DNA of 64,000 bases from Meloidogyne chitwoodi (GCA_015183035.1 JACZZP010000003.1:1922001-1986000); one strand, 5' to 3'; numbered from the stretch's first letter, positions 1 through 12,126 are shown. Numbers and translations are program-made. The notes: generated from the sequence alone by a model not told the origin.

Positions 1-19
1 ATTATATTTTATTTTTTAG

Positions 20-277
20 CAAAAGAAAAGCCTTATAAATGTCAATTTTCTGGATGTTCTCGTTCCTTTACTGATCGGTCTAATTGGAGTGCACATTTGA
101 AAACTCATAACTGTAAAATAAATAAATAATTAATATTTATTTAATTATTTTAATTTAATTTTAGTAGAAAAAACAAATATTTGTGAAGATTGTGGAAGAG
201 CTTTTAAAACTGAAAATTATTTAAATAAACATGTTAAAAATATACATAAAAAATTACGTCGTAAAAATAAAAAATAA
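20..277 (+). CDS. C2H2 zinc-finger protein, 3' end (partial)
   Basis: Two exons (20-112 and 165-277) joined by a 52-bp GT..AG intron give the C-terminus of a C2H2 zinc-finger protein. The linker KEKPYKC leads into a finger with C-x4-C-x12-H-x3-H spacing (CQFSGCSRSFTDRSNWSAHL then KTH). A second finger starts at CEDCGRAF and ends HVKNIH, and the protein ends in a basic tail, KKLRRKNKK. Wide C-x4-C spacing is seen in GLI/GLIS/ZIC-type fingers, so a DNA-binding transcription factor is likely, but the subfamily is not settled. The sequence before position 20 is an intron end and the remainder lies outside the window. Confidence 0.85.
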
Positions 278-670
278 TTTTTAAAGAAAAAAGAAGATTT
301 TTATATTTAAAAAGAGAAGAGAGAATATTTATTTATTTTAATTTTGTGCATTTTAAATAATTATATATTTTTATAAATAAATTTTTATATAAAAAATTAA
401 ATAAAATTATTTTTAAATTAAATATTCTCTAATAATAATAATTAATAAAATACCTCTAATATCTATGCAAATCTAGACGTTGCTTATATTTTTTATCTTT
501 TTTTTTAAATAAATATTAAATTCCAACATTTAGCTTTTTAATTAATTAAAGCTTGTAATATTTAATAATTTTAGATAGAATAATAAAAATATTTAATAAT
601 TTTATAAAATTTAATATTTTGGATAATACGTGGATATATAGGTAATATATTTTTCTGAGTATTTATATAT
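278..670. other. AT-rich intergenic DNA
   Basis: Very AT-rich sequence with no convincing exon. It ends at the target-site duplication of the adjoining inverted-repeat element. Confidence 0.6.
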
Positions 671-678
671 AAATTAAT

Positions 679-1859
679 GGTACTTGTACCCTTATTGCCC
701 ACCCCTCCTTCTTCATTGCCGCGCCTCATTTTATTGCGCCGAAAAAATACTCTAGACTGCCTTTGATTGAAATTGCCCCAAGAAAATTTTGATGTGTAAG
801 AAAAGTTATGAAAGATTGAAGTTTGCTGGAAACACTTCAAACTTGGATCTATTGGTAGTGTTTTATCACTTATTAATTCTGGGCCATGGCTGGTTGGTCT
901 TGGCACAAACTTGAATCAAATCGGCAAACGTTAAGAATCCGGGTCCCGAAATTTTTTTTATTAATTTTCCCGTGAAACTTGGTATCCGGGGGTTATCGAT
1001 GGCGCTGATCACGAATCTGATATCAGATTTTGTCTGATACTTGATTTTATCCATGATTTTTCATCAAGTACTTGATTTTTGGTCACTAAATAATATGTCG
1101 GTCAAATTATTATCATTCGATTCCTCTCGAAGATCTGAGTCTAATGGTACCACTCTCATGATGCAGAGATGCCGATGAACCAAGATACAGGTCCTTGAAA
1201 ATCGAGAAAACGAAGTTGGAGCAATCTGATTTTCGGAATCAAAAATTCAAATATACATATAATATCTCATTCGAAAGCTTTTATCGATCTGAGTTGAATG
1301 ACACCAAAATCATCATGGTTGGTCGATTTTACTCAAAGTTATGACCAATTAAGAAAAATAAAAAGATGCAAAAAATCAAGTACTTGATGAAAAATCATAG
1401 ATAAATCAAGTGTTAGACAAAATCTGATATCAGATTCGTAATCAGCGCCCTCGATAACCCCCGGATACCAAGTTTCACGGGAAAATAAATAAAAAAATTT
1501 CGGGACCCGGATTCTTAACGTTTGCCATCAAATCATTGAAATTTACTCTCTAATGTGTGTAAGTATTTCGGTCGGATGGTATTTTGTCGATCAATGGAGA
1601 TCTCACATTAAAGTAAATTTCAATGAATAAATCCAAGTTTATTCGAAGACCAACCGGCCATAGGTCCAAAAATAGAGAAATAATTAAACACTCCTAATAG
1701 AAATTTAAAGGTAGGCATAAAATATAAGTTAAAACGCCTTTACACATCAAAACTTTCTTGGGGCAATTCAATCAAAGGCAGTCTAGAGTATTTTTTCGGC
1801 GCAATAAAATGAGGGGCGGCATTGAAGAAGGAGGGGTGGGCAATAAGGGTACAAGTACC
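679..1859. mobile_element. hAT-like non-autonomous element, ~1.18 kb, long inverted repeats
   Basis: Both ends read GGTACTTGTACCC inward and are flanked by a perfect 8-bp duplication AAATTAAT (671-678 and 1860-1867). Outer arms (about 679-805 and 1735-1859) and inner arms (about 905-1080 and 1376-1530) are inverted copies of each other, so most of the element folds back on itself. There is no transposase ORF; short ORFs inside are by-products of the repeat. An 8-bp target-site duplication is the hAT-superfamily hallmark. Its first bases (GGTACTT) match the MITE at 5434-5800. Confidence 0.85.
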
Positions 1860-1983
1860 AAATTAATTATTTAAATTTTATTTAAATAATAATTATTAAA
1901 TATAATTTAAAAAATAAAAGATTCATTATCAACTTTAATATTTTAAATAACTTTTATTTTTATAATTAATTTATTTAAATCAG

Positions 1984-2207
1984 GTTTCTTCTTCTTTTGC
2001 TTTTTTAAAATTTGTTCTAAAAATCAGCATTGTTGTTATAATGGTTATGCACAATTTTGGTAAATTAATTAATTTTTAAATTAATTTTAAAAATTAAGGT
2101 ATTGTCCTAATGGCAAAAACTGTGATGATACAAAATATCATGGATGGTATTTTTAATTTAAAAATAATTATTTAAAATAAAATTATTAATTTTTAAGCAA
2201 AAAATAA
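1984..2207 (+). CDS. Small Cys-rich protein exons (start not found; possibly broken)
   Basis: Three exon-like blocks (1984-2059, 2099-2146, 2198-2207) splice in frame through short introns into a Cys-rich C-terminus containing CSKNQHCC, YCPNGKNC and the ending KYHGCKK before TAA. Seven cysteines in under 40 residues suggest a disulfide-rich secreted peptide. No initiator ATG or signal-peptide exon lies between these exons and the transposable element ending at 1859. The first exon may have been cut off by that insertion, or the gene may be a relic. The family is not recognised. Confidence 0.4.
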
Positions 2208-2636
2208 TAATGACTTCAACTAAAATAAATAAAAGAAATAAATAATATTATAATTAATTAATATTAAATTAATTAAAATAATAATAATAATTAAAGATAT
2301 ATTTATTTATTTTATTTAAAAATGATAAAACTTTTAATTCTTCTTTTTTTTAAAAATGTTCTGTAAAATAAAAATCCAACAAATAATTTTATTTTTCAAA
2401 AATACTTATAAAATAATAAATATATTTTTAAATTAATTATTATATTTTTTAATTATTTTCTTTCAAATACATATTTTAAATTATTATAGGTAATTATTTA
2501 AATTATTCTTTTTAATTAAATAAAAATTTAAAAAATATAATTTTTGAAAATAAATTTATTTTTTACTTAAATTATTTGTTAATATAATTTATTTTTTAAT
2601 TTTATCACAATTTCTTTAGATATTTTCTTCAATTCT

Positions 2637-2960
2637 TTATTTATTTTCTTTTTCTTCTTTAAAAGTATTATTATTATTATTTTCACAATTATTATTATTT
2701 AATTCTTTTTTTAATAAATTTATTTCTTCAATTTGAACTTTTAATTCTTCATCAAATAATTTTATCATATTTTTACAAAAATTAATAACTTCATTTTGTG
2801 TTGGATTAGCCCCACTACGTGGAATATTTCCTTGAGGAAAAATTTTATTTGCTGTTGGATTAGATCCACTACGTGGAATTTCACGTCCTCCATTAATAAA
2901 ATTAATTGAAATAATTAATAAAAATAAAATAAAAAATAAATTAATTTTATTAAAATTCAT
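2637..2960 (-). CDS. Secreted protein with two CLE-like repeats
   Basis: This 107-aa single-exon ORF starts with a strong signal peptide (MNFNKINLFFILFLLIISIN, cleavage near FINGG). Immediately after it come two tandem motifs, REIPRSGSNPTAN and GNIPRSGANPTQN, separated by KIFPQ. These fit the plant CLE peptide pattern R-x-V-P-S-G-P-N-P-x-x-N with one extra residue (Arg) before the Ser-Gly core and Ser/Ala in place of the central Pro. The remainder is a Lys/Glu/Asn-rich, probably helical tail with two Cys. Cyst and root-knot nematodes secrete CLE mimics from their gland cells into plants, so a peptide-hormone-mimic role is plausible. That role is inference; the repeats are seen directly. Confidence 0.6.
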   Translation of the reverse strand: MNFNKINLFFILFLLIISINFINGGREIPRSGSNPTANKIFPQGNIPRSGANPTQNEVINFCKNMIKLFDEELKVQIEEINLLKKELNNNNCENNNNNTFKEEKENK

Positions 2961-3970
2961 TTTTTAAATTTAATATTTTTAATCTAAAAATTTAAAAAAA
3001 AAATAAATTATAATTAATTAATTATTTTTCTATTAAAAAATACTCTAAAGTTATTCTAAATAATAAAATAAAAATTAAAATAAATTAAATAATATTTAAA
3101 AATTATTTTATTATTAAATAAAATAAAATTTATATACAGAGAATTATTAATATTATTTTATTAAAAAATAAATAAAAATATTTAATTAAATATTCTTTTT
3201 TTATTATTATTTAAATACTAAAAATAATTGTCTTTTTTTTTTATATTTATTTATTTATTTAAGATTTGCAAATTTAATAAATAATTAACTGCAAATTTAT
3301 ATCTTTTTTAGATTTAAAATTTAAATAAAATTTAAATAATTTTTAAATCTGAGACTATTTTAGATTTTTTAAATTAAAAAAAATATTTAATTTATTCAAA
3401 ACTCTTTTTATTAAAAATAATATAAAAATATTATTATAATTAATTCTTTTTAAAAAAAAGTTTTAGTCAAATCCTCTGAAAAACTTGAAACATTTCTGCG
3501 CCAAAATAACCCCTCTTCTCTTCTCTTTTATTTAATTATTTTATTTTAAATAAATAAATCCTAAAATTTTTTTTTTTAAATAAATAAATGGAAATACCCA
3601 AATTAATGCAAATTAATGCAAATAGGATTATTATTAATATTTATTTTGTCTATTTATATAATTTAAAATAAATATATGAATTTATTTTTGCAAAAAATTT
3701 AAAAATTATTAATTAAATAAATAAATTATTTAATTAAATTTAGAAGATTTAAAAAATTAATTATATAAATTAAATAAAAGCCCAGATTTTTAGCTAAAAT
3801 TGGAAATTAAATTATTTTATAAAAAAACAAAAACATAAAAAAATCAAATTAATTTAGAAAAAAATAAATATTAATTTTTATTTAAAAAATTAATATTTAA
3901 TAAAACATTTTTAAATTAAATTATTTTATAAAAAAAAGAAAAATAATAATAATTTTCAACAAACACATTT
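2961..3970. other. AT-rich intergenic DNA
   Basis: Over 80% A+T by eye, with homopolymer runs and ATTTA-type repeats. A short direct repeat, AATTAATGCA, occurs twice near 3601-3621. No gene seen. Confidence 0.5.
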
Positions 3971-4046
3971 ACCGTATTTCTTCGATTAATTACCCTCCCT
4001 CTATTAATCATTAATTACCCAGGGTAATTAATCGAAGAAATACGGT
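3971..4046. repeat. Perfect 26-bp inverted repeat (hairpin or tiny MITE)
   Basis: Positions 3971-3996 (beginning ACCGTATTTCTTCGATTAAT) are the exact reverse complement of 4021-4046, with a 24-bp spacer. It lies 57 bp beyond the stop codon of the amino-acid transporter gene. It could be a miniature element or a 3'-end hairpin of that transcript. Confidence 0.75.
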
Positions 4047-4103
4047 CACTAAAAAGAGTTGGTGTTCTCCTAATTATAATACATTTAAAATTAAATTAAA
4101 AAA

Positions 4104-7100
4104 TTAATTATAAAAATTTAAATTAGGTTTAGAACAAAATAATAATAAATCTTCTTCTCCTTTAAAATCAAAAACAGAAATATTTTGATATTTTCCACAA
4201 CAATTAACATGTCCATTAATATTTGGTTCTTTTCCATTATTTAATAAATAAGATAAATAACAAGGAGGAACAAAATGAGTGACTGAAAGTGAACGAATTG
4301 ATGAATATGTTGATAATAATCCTCCACATATTCCAAATACTTTTTTTTAAAAAATAAATTAAATATTTTAAAAATATTTAAAAATATTTAAATATATTTA
4401 AATATATTTAAATATATTTTAATTAATAAAATAAATAAATTAAATTAATAATTTAATTGTTAGGATACCCAAAAAATAATAATTTTTTAAATTTATTATT
4501 AAAAAATCTCTCCTTAAATTTAAAAATAATTAAATATAAGTATTTCCTTATTTAGTATTTTCTTAAAAAAATATTTTTAAAATAATTAAAAAAAACTTAC
4601 AAATAATAAAAATATAAATAAATAAAGTTAAACGATTTGTTCTTTCAAAAACACTAAAAAAAATAAATTAATTAAATTAAAATAAATTAATTTAACTCTT
4701 TCCAAGTAGCAATTTCCCAATTATTTTCTTCTTCTTCTTTTTCTTCTTTATTATTATTTAATTCTTTATTATTTGTTTTATTATTATTATTTAATTCTTT
4801 TTCATTAAATTTAATTTCTGCTGCATTTAAAAAAAGATAAAAAAGTGAAGGAAATACTAATGAACATAACATTAAAACTGAGCCACCTTTTTTTAATATT
4901 ATTAATTTTAAATATTTATTATTTTTTAATTTAATTTAATTATTTAAAAATAATTAATTAATTAATTTAATTAAAATAATTATTTTATTTAATAAAATTA
5001 TTTAAAAAATATTTAATTAATTAAATAAATATTTAAAATAAAAAATAAACCAATAAGATCAAGTAAAGGACCAAAAGAAGGAACAGTTTCAGCAACAAAT
5101 AAAACTAATAATAACATTATTGTTCTAATTATTACTCTTTTCCAACCAAAATCTTTTTTTTTAAATTTAATTTAAATTAAAAATTAATTTAAAAATTAAC
5201 CATGTGGAATATTAAAAACTTCTTCAACTTTTTGATTAAGTGGATTATTTACAATAATTATTGTAAATATTAAATGTAAAGTAATCATTAAATTAACAAT
5301 CTAAAAGAGTTTTAATATTTATTTTTAAAAATAATTTTATTATAATTAACTAATTTATTTTAAAATTATTTAGAGTCTAAAGGGAATTAATTAATTAATT
5401 ATTTAATAAATTAAATTAAATTTATCATTTTAAGGTACTTTTCCGTTCTGCCCCACCCCCTATTTCGGTGCCAAAATTTTGAGTGCCAACTAATACTTCT
5501 AATTAATTAATATTTGAATTATAAGTAATCCTTATTTTTGTTGTATTTTTGATGATCGCTGGTCAATAAAAAGTATATAAAACAAATTAATGTAATAATA
5601 CAAATTAAAATATATAAATAAAAAATAATCAAATAAAAATGTCCTATAATTACGACTCACTAATGGTAGAATGTCCTTCCTGATGAAGCAATTCTGCAAA
5701 GTTTTTCCAAAACTGCTCCATGCTGAACGTTTTTGCCATTGTGGTTGGCATTCAAAGTTTTGGCACCGAAATGGGGGGTGGGGCAGAACGGAAAAGTACC
5801 CATTTTAATTTAATTAAAAATAAATGACTCTTTAATCTCCCCTTTTTATTTATAAAAAAAATATTTTATAATTCGAGATTAGGTAATTTATTTTTATTTT
5901 TTTGTCCAGTCCTCTATTAGCTTTTTGAGAACAAAAATATAAATAAATAAAGAGATAATCTTTAATTAAAAATTAAAATAATATTTTTAATTTTACTTGT
6001 TGTATCCAAATATGTTGTAAAGAATTAATAACAGATTCACGAAGACTATTTCCATATGTTAAATAGCCAATAATACATACTGGGGTATACATACAAAATA
6101 ATACTAAATAAATTAATTATTATTTTTAATTAATTTTAAATGAACTAGAAAAAGCTAATAAAGAAGATTTATTAAATTCTTCAGGTTTTCTCATATCATT
6201 TTGAATTGTAGGAAACGCAGGATGACCTCCATAAGCAAATAAAAGTGTTCCCACAGCTAAGAAAAAATTAGTAAAACGAAAATCAGGCATAGAGTGAAAT
6301 TGTTGACATTTATTAAAATCAAGTAATGAACCAATACAAATTAATATTACTGCCTAATATTTAAATATATTTTTATTAATTATATTTAAATAATATTTTT
6401 TAATTTTCTTTTAAAAAAAGAAATTTAAATATTATTATTTTAATAAATATTTTCTTTTTTTTTAAATAATTATATTATTGTTTTAAATTAAAAAAAAATA
6501 TTAAAAAGTCTATAAAATTGTGGAAAATAAAATAAAAAATATTATTTATTTATTTTAAATTAATTAATTACTAAAGAGGTAGTAGTAACAGCTACAACAG
6601 CAGCTAACCTTTATAAAAAATTTAAATAAAATTAAATTAAAAAAATAACCAAAAATCTTGTGGAGAATTTAAAAAAGTAATAGGAAGTAAACAAAATGCC
6701 AAAATAATTAATAAAATACAAAAACTAATATTTGTATCAAAAAAAGCCTTTTTTTAAATTAAAATATTTAAATTTAAATAAAAATAAAAAATAAAACCTT
6801 TAATGTATCATGAATATTTTTAGCAGAGAGAAGAAGATAAACAACTGTTGTACCAAACTTTAATTAATTAAATATTTTTTATTTTTTAAATTTAATTACT
6901 TGATTAATATCAACACAAACAGAGACTACATTTCTATTTAATTTAAATTAATTTTTAATTGTAAATTATTTAATTTATTTATTTTTTAGTGTCAAAAATA
7001 TTGTTTTTAAAAATTTTTTAAATAAAAAAATAATTCTCGTTACACATCAAAAAGGAGCTGCTATTTTAGGAATATTCTTATAATTAGAGTTTTAAGAATT

Positions 7101-7787
7101 TTTAGTTAAAAATTAAATGAAAGTTCTAAAGAAGACTTTCTCTAATAAGTACCTAGAAGAATACCCTCTCTCAATTAGAAAAACCCTTTTTAATAAAAGA
7201 ACCCTTTTAAATATTAAAAAGTAAAAAATATAGACAGACAATCACTGTCAAGAACTAATAAACATTTTTATTTTTTTATTAAAAAATAATTTATAAAAAA
7301 TATATTTTGACTTCTTACCCCATCCATTTTCCTAAAGCTCTTTTTCCCATTTCAGGATAAGGTTGACGACAATGTTTTTTATAAATATTAGGCCATCGTC
7401 TCCTTAAAATTACCCAATTTTTTCCTAAAGCAATAGATGTAAACATAAATATTAAAGTCATCAAAAATGAAAGTAAAATGCCTGGCCAAAAACCTTAAAA
7501 CAATAAAATAAATTTAAAATAATAAATTAAACAAAAGACCAGCTAATATCATTGCTGTGGGTAAAGCTACAAGACCTCCCCCAGCCATATCACTTACCTT
7601 TAAAAAATTTATATTTTTTTTAATAATTTTATTAAAAAATTACTACAAAAAGACATGCTATAAACCATCCTATTCCATTCTTTTTTGACTTTTCTTGCTT
7701 TTTTTCTTCAATATTTTCATTAAATATTTGATTATTATTAATTATAGAAGGTAAATATTTTTTAAAATTGTTGTTATTTTCTGACAT
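4104..7787 (-). CDS. AAAP-family amino-acid transporter
   Basis: About a dozen exons on the minus strand encode a multi-pass membrane protein. The ATG is at 7785-7787 and the stop at 4104-4106. The N-terminus is hydrophilic and Asn/Lys rich, followed by GWFIACLFV and [20 protein letters not shown], the conserved first helix of the amino-acid/auxin permease (Aa_trans) family. Later exons give further helices: [78 protein letters not shown] and [15 protein letters not shown]. The [10 protein letters not shown] block is characteristic of nematode members. Substrate cannot be told. One intron (between exons at ~5.3 and ~6.0 kb) contains the MITE at 5434-5800. A Lys/Glu/Asn-rich insert (4687-4810) sits between late helices. 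Confidence 0.85.
5434..5800. mobile_element. hAT-like MITE, 367 bp, in an intron
   Basis: Terminal inverted repeats of about 57 bp start GGTACTTTTCCGTTCTG and continue through CCCCACCCCC to a TTTCGGTGCCAAAA block. They are flanked by a perfect 8-bp target-site duplication CATTTTAA (5426-5433 and 5801-5808). There is no coding capacity. Eight-base duplication and short size indicate a hAT-derived MITE; the GGTACTT terminus is shared with the element at 679-1859. It lies in an intron of the amino-acid transporter and so should be spliced out. Confidence 0.9.
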
Positions 7788-8760
7788 TTTTTATTTAAAT
7801 TTAATTAATAAATATTTAATAAAAATCTAAAAATTAAATTAAAAATTAATAATAATTTAAATTACTATTTCAGTGAAATGGAGAAGATTATTTATTTTAT
7901 TTGAAAGAATATAATATTAAAAAAATTCCTAAATAATGTCTTTAACTCACCTAAAGTAAATAATTTTTAATTTAAAAGAAATAATTTAAAATTTTAGATA
8001 AAAATATTTTCCAAATTGATAAGTGGGTTGTGCAAAAGGAACAGTCATGTAGTGTGAAAGGAACATTTATTAGAAAATGAAAAATTAATAAATAAAATTA
8101 TTTTAATTTTCATTTATATTCTTAATATTGCTAAATAAACATTAAAATAATTTTTTAAATTTTTTTAAAATAAAAAAACTTTTATTTTGGAAGATTATGG
8201 TCAAATTTTTAAATAATTTAATGTTTTTGTAGTTTTTTGACTAAAATTATTTTATTACTAAACTAAAATTTTTTTTAATTTATAGAAAAGTTAGTTAAAA
8301 TATTTTTAAAAAATTTTACAGATAATGGCCCTCTTTTAAACATTTTTAAAAAATATTGGACCAAATGTCACGTATCAACACACAGTTTCCGAATATTTTC
8401 TATTTTTATAAAATGAATAAAAAAACTTTAAAAATAACACAAAAGAGTATTAACACATTTTCTCTGATTTTTTTTTCACGTGAAAAAAGAGAAAAAACCG
8501 TGTAACTTGATATCTGGTACGTTAAAATAAAAAATAAAGATATTTATGTAAAATTAAATTAAAAAATTAAAAAAATGTAAAATCAGTGACACTGATACAC
8601 AAAAATAAAAATAATAAAATATTTTTATATAAAAATATTATTGAGAATGGGAAAAATGTGAAAATTATTTTTTTTTTAATTTTTAGAAATGATAAAAGAA
8701 TTAAAATTGTTAAATATTTTTTTGTAAAAATAAAAATTAAATAATATATTTTAGATTTAC
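7788..8760. other. Upstream intergenic region of the transporter
   Basis: AT-rich, no exon recognised. It should contain the promoter of the minus-strand transporter; no defined element can be named. Confidence 0.4.
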
Positions 8761-8768
8761 ATATATAT

Positions 8769-9870
8769 CAGGGATGCATATCGTTCGGTTTTATACGATA
8801 CGATATACGATACGATATTATTTCAGAAAAAAATACGATACGATATACGATACGATATAATTTCAGAAAAAAATACGATACGATATACGATACGATATTA
8901 TTTCCTAAAAAAATACGATAAGATATAAGTAAGTGTCGGGCCGATTTTTCGAGACAAATTTTGAAAATTTTTCAGATGTCTCGGCGCCACTGTTCTCTAG
9001 CAGAGTTGTCGCGGGTGCAAAAAAATTTGGGTACGGGTTTCGGGTTGGAATATTTTTATTTCAGGTATCGGGTAAGAAAAAAGGCCGGGTTTCGGGCGGG
9101 AACCCTGCTCCATATCTACGAAAATTCACACTTTCAGCGCCGCAGGCGAAAAATTTTGAGTTTTATTTCATTAGTTATCAAAAATTTAACCTTTTTAGCG
9201 CCGCAGGCGAAAATTTTGAAAAATTATCAGATCTAGTTGCTAAAAATAGCTTTTTTTAGCGTTACAATCAAAAATATAGGAATTTAATTTTTCTTCTAGC
9301 TTAAAAATTTAAAACGAACAAAAGAAAGAAAGATTTAACAATAATTAATGGCCTCTAGGTATTTCGCAAATTAATAGGAATCTAACCAACGTATGACAAG
9401 ACAATAAACTAACACACTAACCACCTAACCATACTTGTATTTTACTATTAACCAATTTAATTATAGGTAAATCATTCCTTATAGTATTTCTTTTCTTCCA
9501 TTACAAGAGAAGAGAAAGAAATAAAGAATAAAAGAGGAAGAAAGTCAAAAGAAAGCAATGGGGGAAATTAATTTATGTAATAAAATAATAGTATTATAAG
9601 TTTTTCCTATAAAATATAATAACGATATAAAATAACTAAAAAAATACGATACGATATACGATACGATATACGATACGATATAAAATCCGAAAAAAATACG
9701 ATACGATATACGATACGATATTATTTCAGAAAAAAATACGATACGATATACGATACGATATAAAATCCGAAAAAAAATACGATACGATATACGATACGAT
9801 ACAAAATCACTCCAAAAATACGATAAAATACGATATACGATAACGATATACGATACGATATGCATCCCTG
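8769..9870. mobile_element. hAT-like element with internal CGATA tandem repeats
   Basis: The ends CAGGGATGCATATCG and CGATATGCATCCCTG form a 15-bp terminal inverted repeat, flanked on each side by ATATATAT (8761-8768, 9871-9878). CAGGG ends and an 8-bp duplication are typical of hAT elements. The subterminal zones (8797-8930 and 9643-9860) are arrays of TACGATACGATATACGATAC blocks separated by short A-rich linkers. The middle (8935-9260) is less AT-rich, with two copies of AGCGCCGCAGGCGAAAA (near 9136-9153 and 9198-9214). ORFs across it are repeat artefacts, for example a SYRI repeat on the minus strand. No transposase is present. Confidence 0.8.
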
Positions 9871-9878
9871 ATATATAT

Positions 9879-11196
9879 GTATTAAAAGAAAATATTTATT
9901 TTGTTATTTATTTAATTAAAAGGATATTTATACTTCTAAGAAAATTTACTGAGAGTTTATTACATTTTTAAATAAATAAATAATAAAAATGAAAAAAAAA
10001 ATAAATTAAAAAATAAATTAATTTTAAATAAATAAACAAACAATAGTTTGATCTAAGAAAAAAGATTTTTTAAATAAATAAAATTATTTTCTTTAACAAA
10101 ATAAATTAAATAATTTAATTAATTAAAATAATTCCCCTTATTATAAACACAAAATTAAGTAAATAAATATATTTATTTATTTGTTTAAATACTTTAATTT
10201 TTGTAAAAATAAAAATATTTAATTTTATAATTTAAAAATATTTTTATTTTAAATGTTGTGTTATCTTAAAAATATTTTATTATTTTTTTAAAAATATTTA
10301 ACCATTCACATTTAAAAAATATTTTTTTAAAAAAAAAAAGAGAAAATGTTAAAGATAAAATAATTTTTAAAAAATTAATAATTTATTTATTTATTAAAAA
10401 ATTAATTAATTGATTATTATTATCTAAATAATTATTTTTAAAAAATAAAATAATTTTTAAATAAATTAATAATAAAATTATTATTTTAAAAATTAAAATT
10501 TTTATTTTTTTTCAAGTTTTATCCATCTGCGTATGTCTTACTTACTTTTGCTCTATTAAAAATTATATTTTTGTAGTTTTTGTAGAAATTAAAAATTAAA
10601 ATAAATTTTTAGTAATATGTGAGAAGATAAATATTTTATTATTAAAATATTTATTTATTTTATTTTACTAAAATCAAATAAAGTATTTATTTACTACTTT
10701 CTCTACTACACACATTTTTCTGACTTAAACACGTGAGGATATAAATACTTAAAATAATAATTATTATTTATTTATTTTTTATTTAACCTACTCTCTACAA
10801 TGATAATAAATATTTTAAAGTATTAACATAATAAAGAGACATACTTAAATAAAAATAATAAAATATTATTTTTATGTAAAAATGAAAGAAAACTATTACT
10901 GCAAAATAAATATATTAGTGAAAATATATTTTTTAAAAATAATAAAAAATTAAAATTATTTATAATAAAATAATAAACAAATTAATTAATTTTATTAAAA
11001 TATTTTCTTCTTTTAATTTTAAATAATAATAGTTAGCCATAAATTAATTTATATATTTAAATAATTTAACACACACTTTTCCTTATGTTTTTTTAATCCT
11101 CACGTTTTTTTTTCAACAAAAAAGTCATCTTTTTTTATTTAGAATTCTCTTACTTTAGACTTATCACATTTTACTATCACACTACAATAAAAAGCA
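9879..11196. other. AT-rich intergenic DNA
   Basis: No exon, RNA gene or ordered repeat recognised over about 1.3 kb of very AT-rich sequence. Confidence 0.5.
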
Positions 11197-11204
11197 ACAA
11201 TTTT

Positions 11205-11509
11205 GGGCTCTACCTTAGGACATGCGTCCCTTCAAAGTATATAAGTCCCAAAAATAATATTTGAGTCTGTATAATAGAGAGAGGGGGTTCTAATAGAGAG
11301 AAATTGTTCTAATAAAGGAAGATGAGCTTGAGAAGGTTCTGATAGAGTGGTGTATGCTTTAAAAGAGATAGAAAGGTCTCATATACAAATCTGCCAATTA
11401 AAATTTCTCATAAGGTTCGCCTTATGAAAGCTTTAGACTCAAATGAAAACAAATTTTTATTGATGGGACGCATATACTTTGATGGGACGCATGTCCTAAG
11501 GTAGAGCCC
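11205..11509. mobile_element. MITE, ~305 bp
   Basis: Terminal inverted repeats GGGCTCTACCTTAGGACATG and its complement (CATGTCCTAAGGTAGAGCCC), then further inward GCGTCCC, bound a non-coding 305-bp segment. AATTTT lies on both sides and may be the target-site duplication, though in such AT-rich DNA that is weak. The superfamily is not assigned. Confidence 0.75.
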
Positions 11510-11514
11510 AATTT

Positions 11515-12120
11515 TGTCTTTTTTATAATATATTAATTTTAAATTAAAAAACTATCCTGTTCAATTAATAAAGCATTGATAAAATTAAATTTACATTAAA
11601 ATAAATATATTTTATATCATTATAATAAATGTGAAAATATATAAGAAGAATACCTATATATAAACATAAAATAAATGAAAAGAAAAAATTATTTATGAAA
11701 ATTTGGTTAAAAACAAATAAAATAATTTAATTAAAAAAAAATTTCAAAAAGATTAACACATTAAGGTAATATTAAAGTGTTCATCTTTTGAATTTTAAAG
11801 GATTTTAAAAATTATTGCAAAAAAAAAATTTTTTTTTTTTTGGTTTATTTTTTGAGATCACAAAAAGATAATTAAAAAAAACAATTAAAAAAAAATAAAA
11901 TAATATATAATTAAAATAATTAATTCCTATTAAATTAATATTTTTGTTAAAACATTTATTAAAAATAAAATAAAAAAGACAATCTCTTTTTAAATGAAAA
12001 AAAAATATTTTAAAAATTATTATTTGAAATATTGTCTTTCTTTTCTTTTCTTTTTTAAAAATATAATATTATTTAATAAAAATGAGTAAATGTGTGAATA
12101 TTAAATTATTAAAAAATATT
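11515..12120. other. AT-rich intergenic DNA
   Basis: Long A and T runs with no exon. It lies 3' of the NADAR gene. Confidence 0.5.
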
Positions 12121-12126
12121 ATTTAT

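Noticed and set aside
571..1054. Minus-strand ORFs of 111 and 62 codons
   Set aside because: They lie across the long inverted repeats of the 679-1859 element, with no domain or codon signal.
8933..9865. ORFs inside the CGATA element, including a SYRI-repeat reading frame
   Set aside because: The repeats themselves create open frames; there is no transposase motif.
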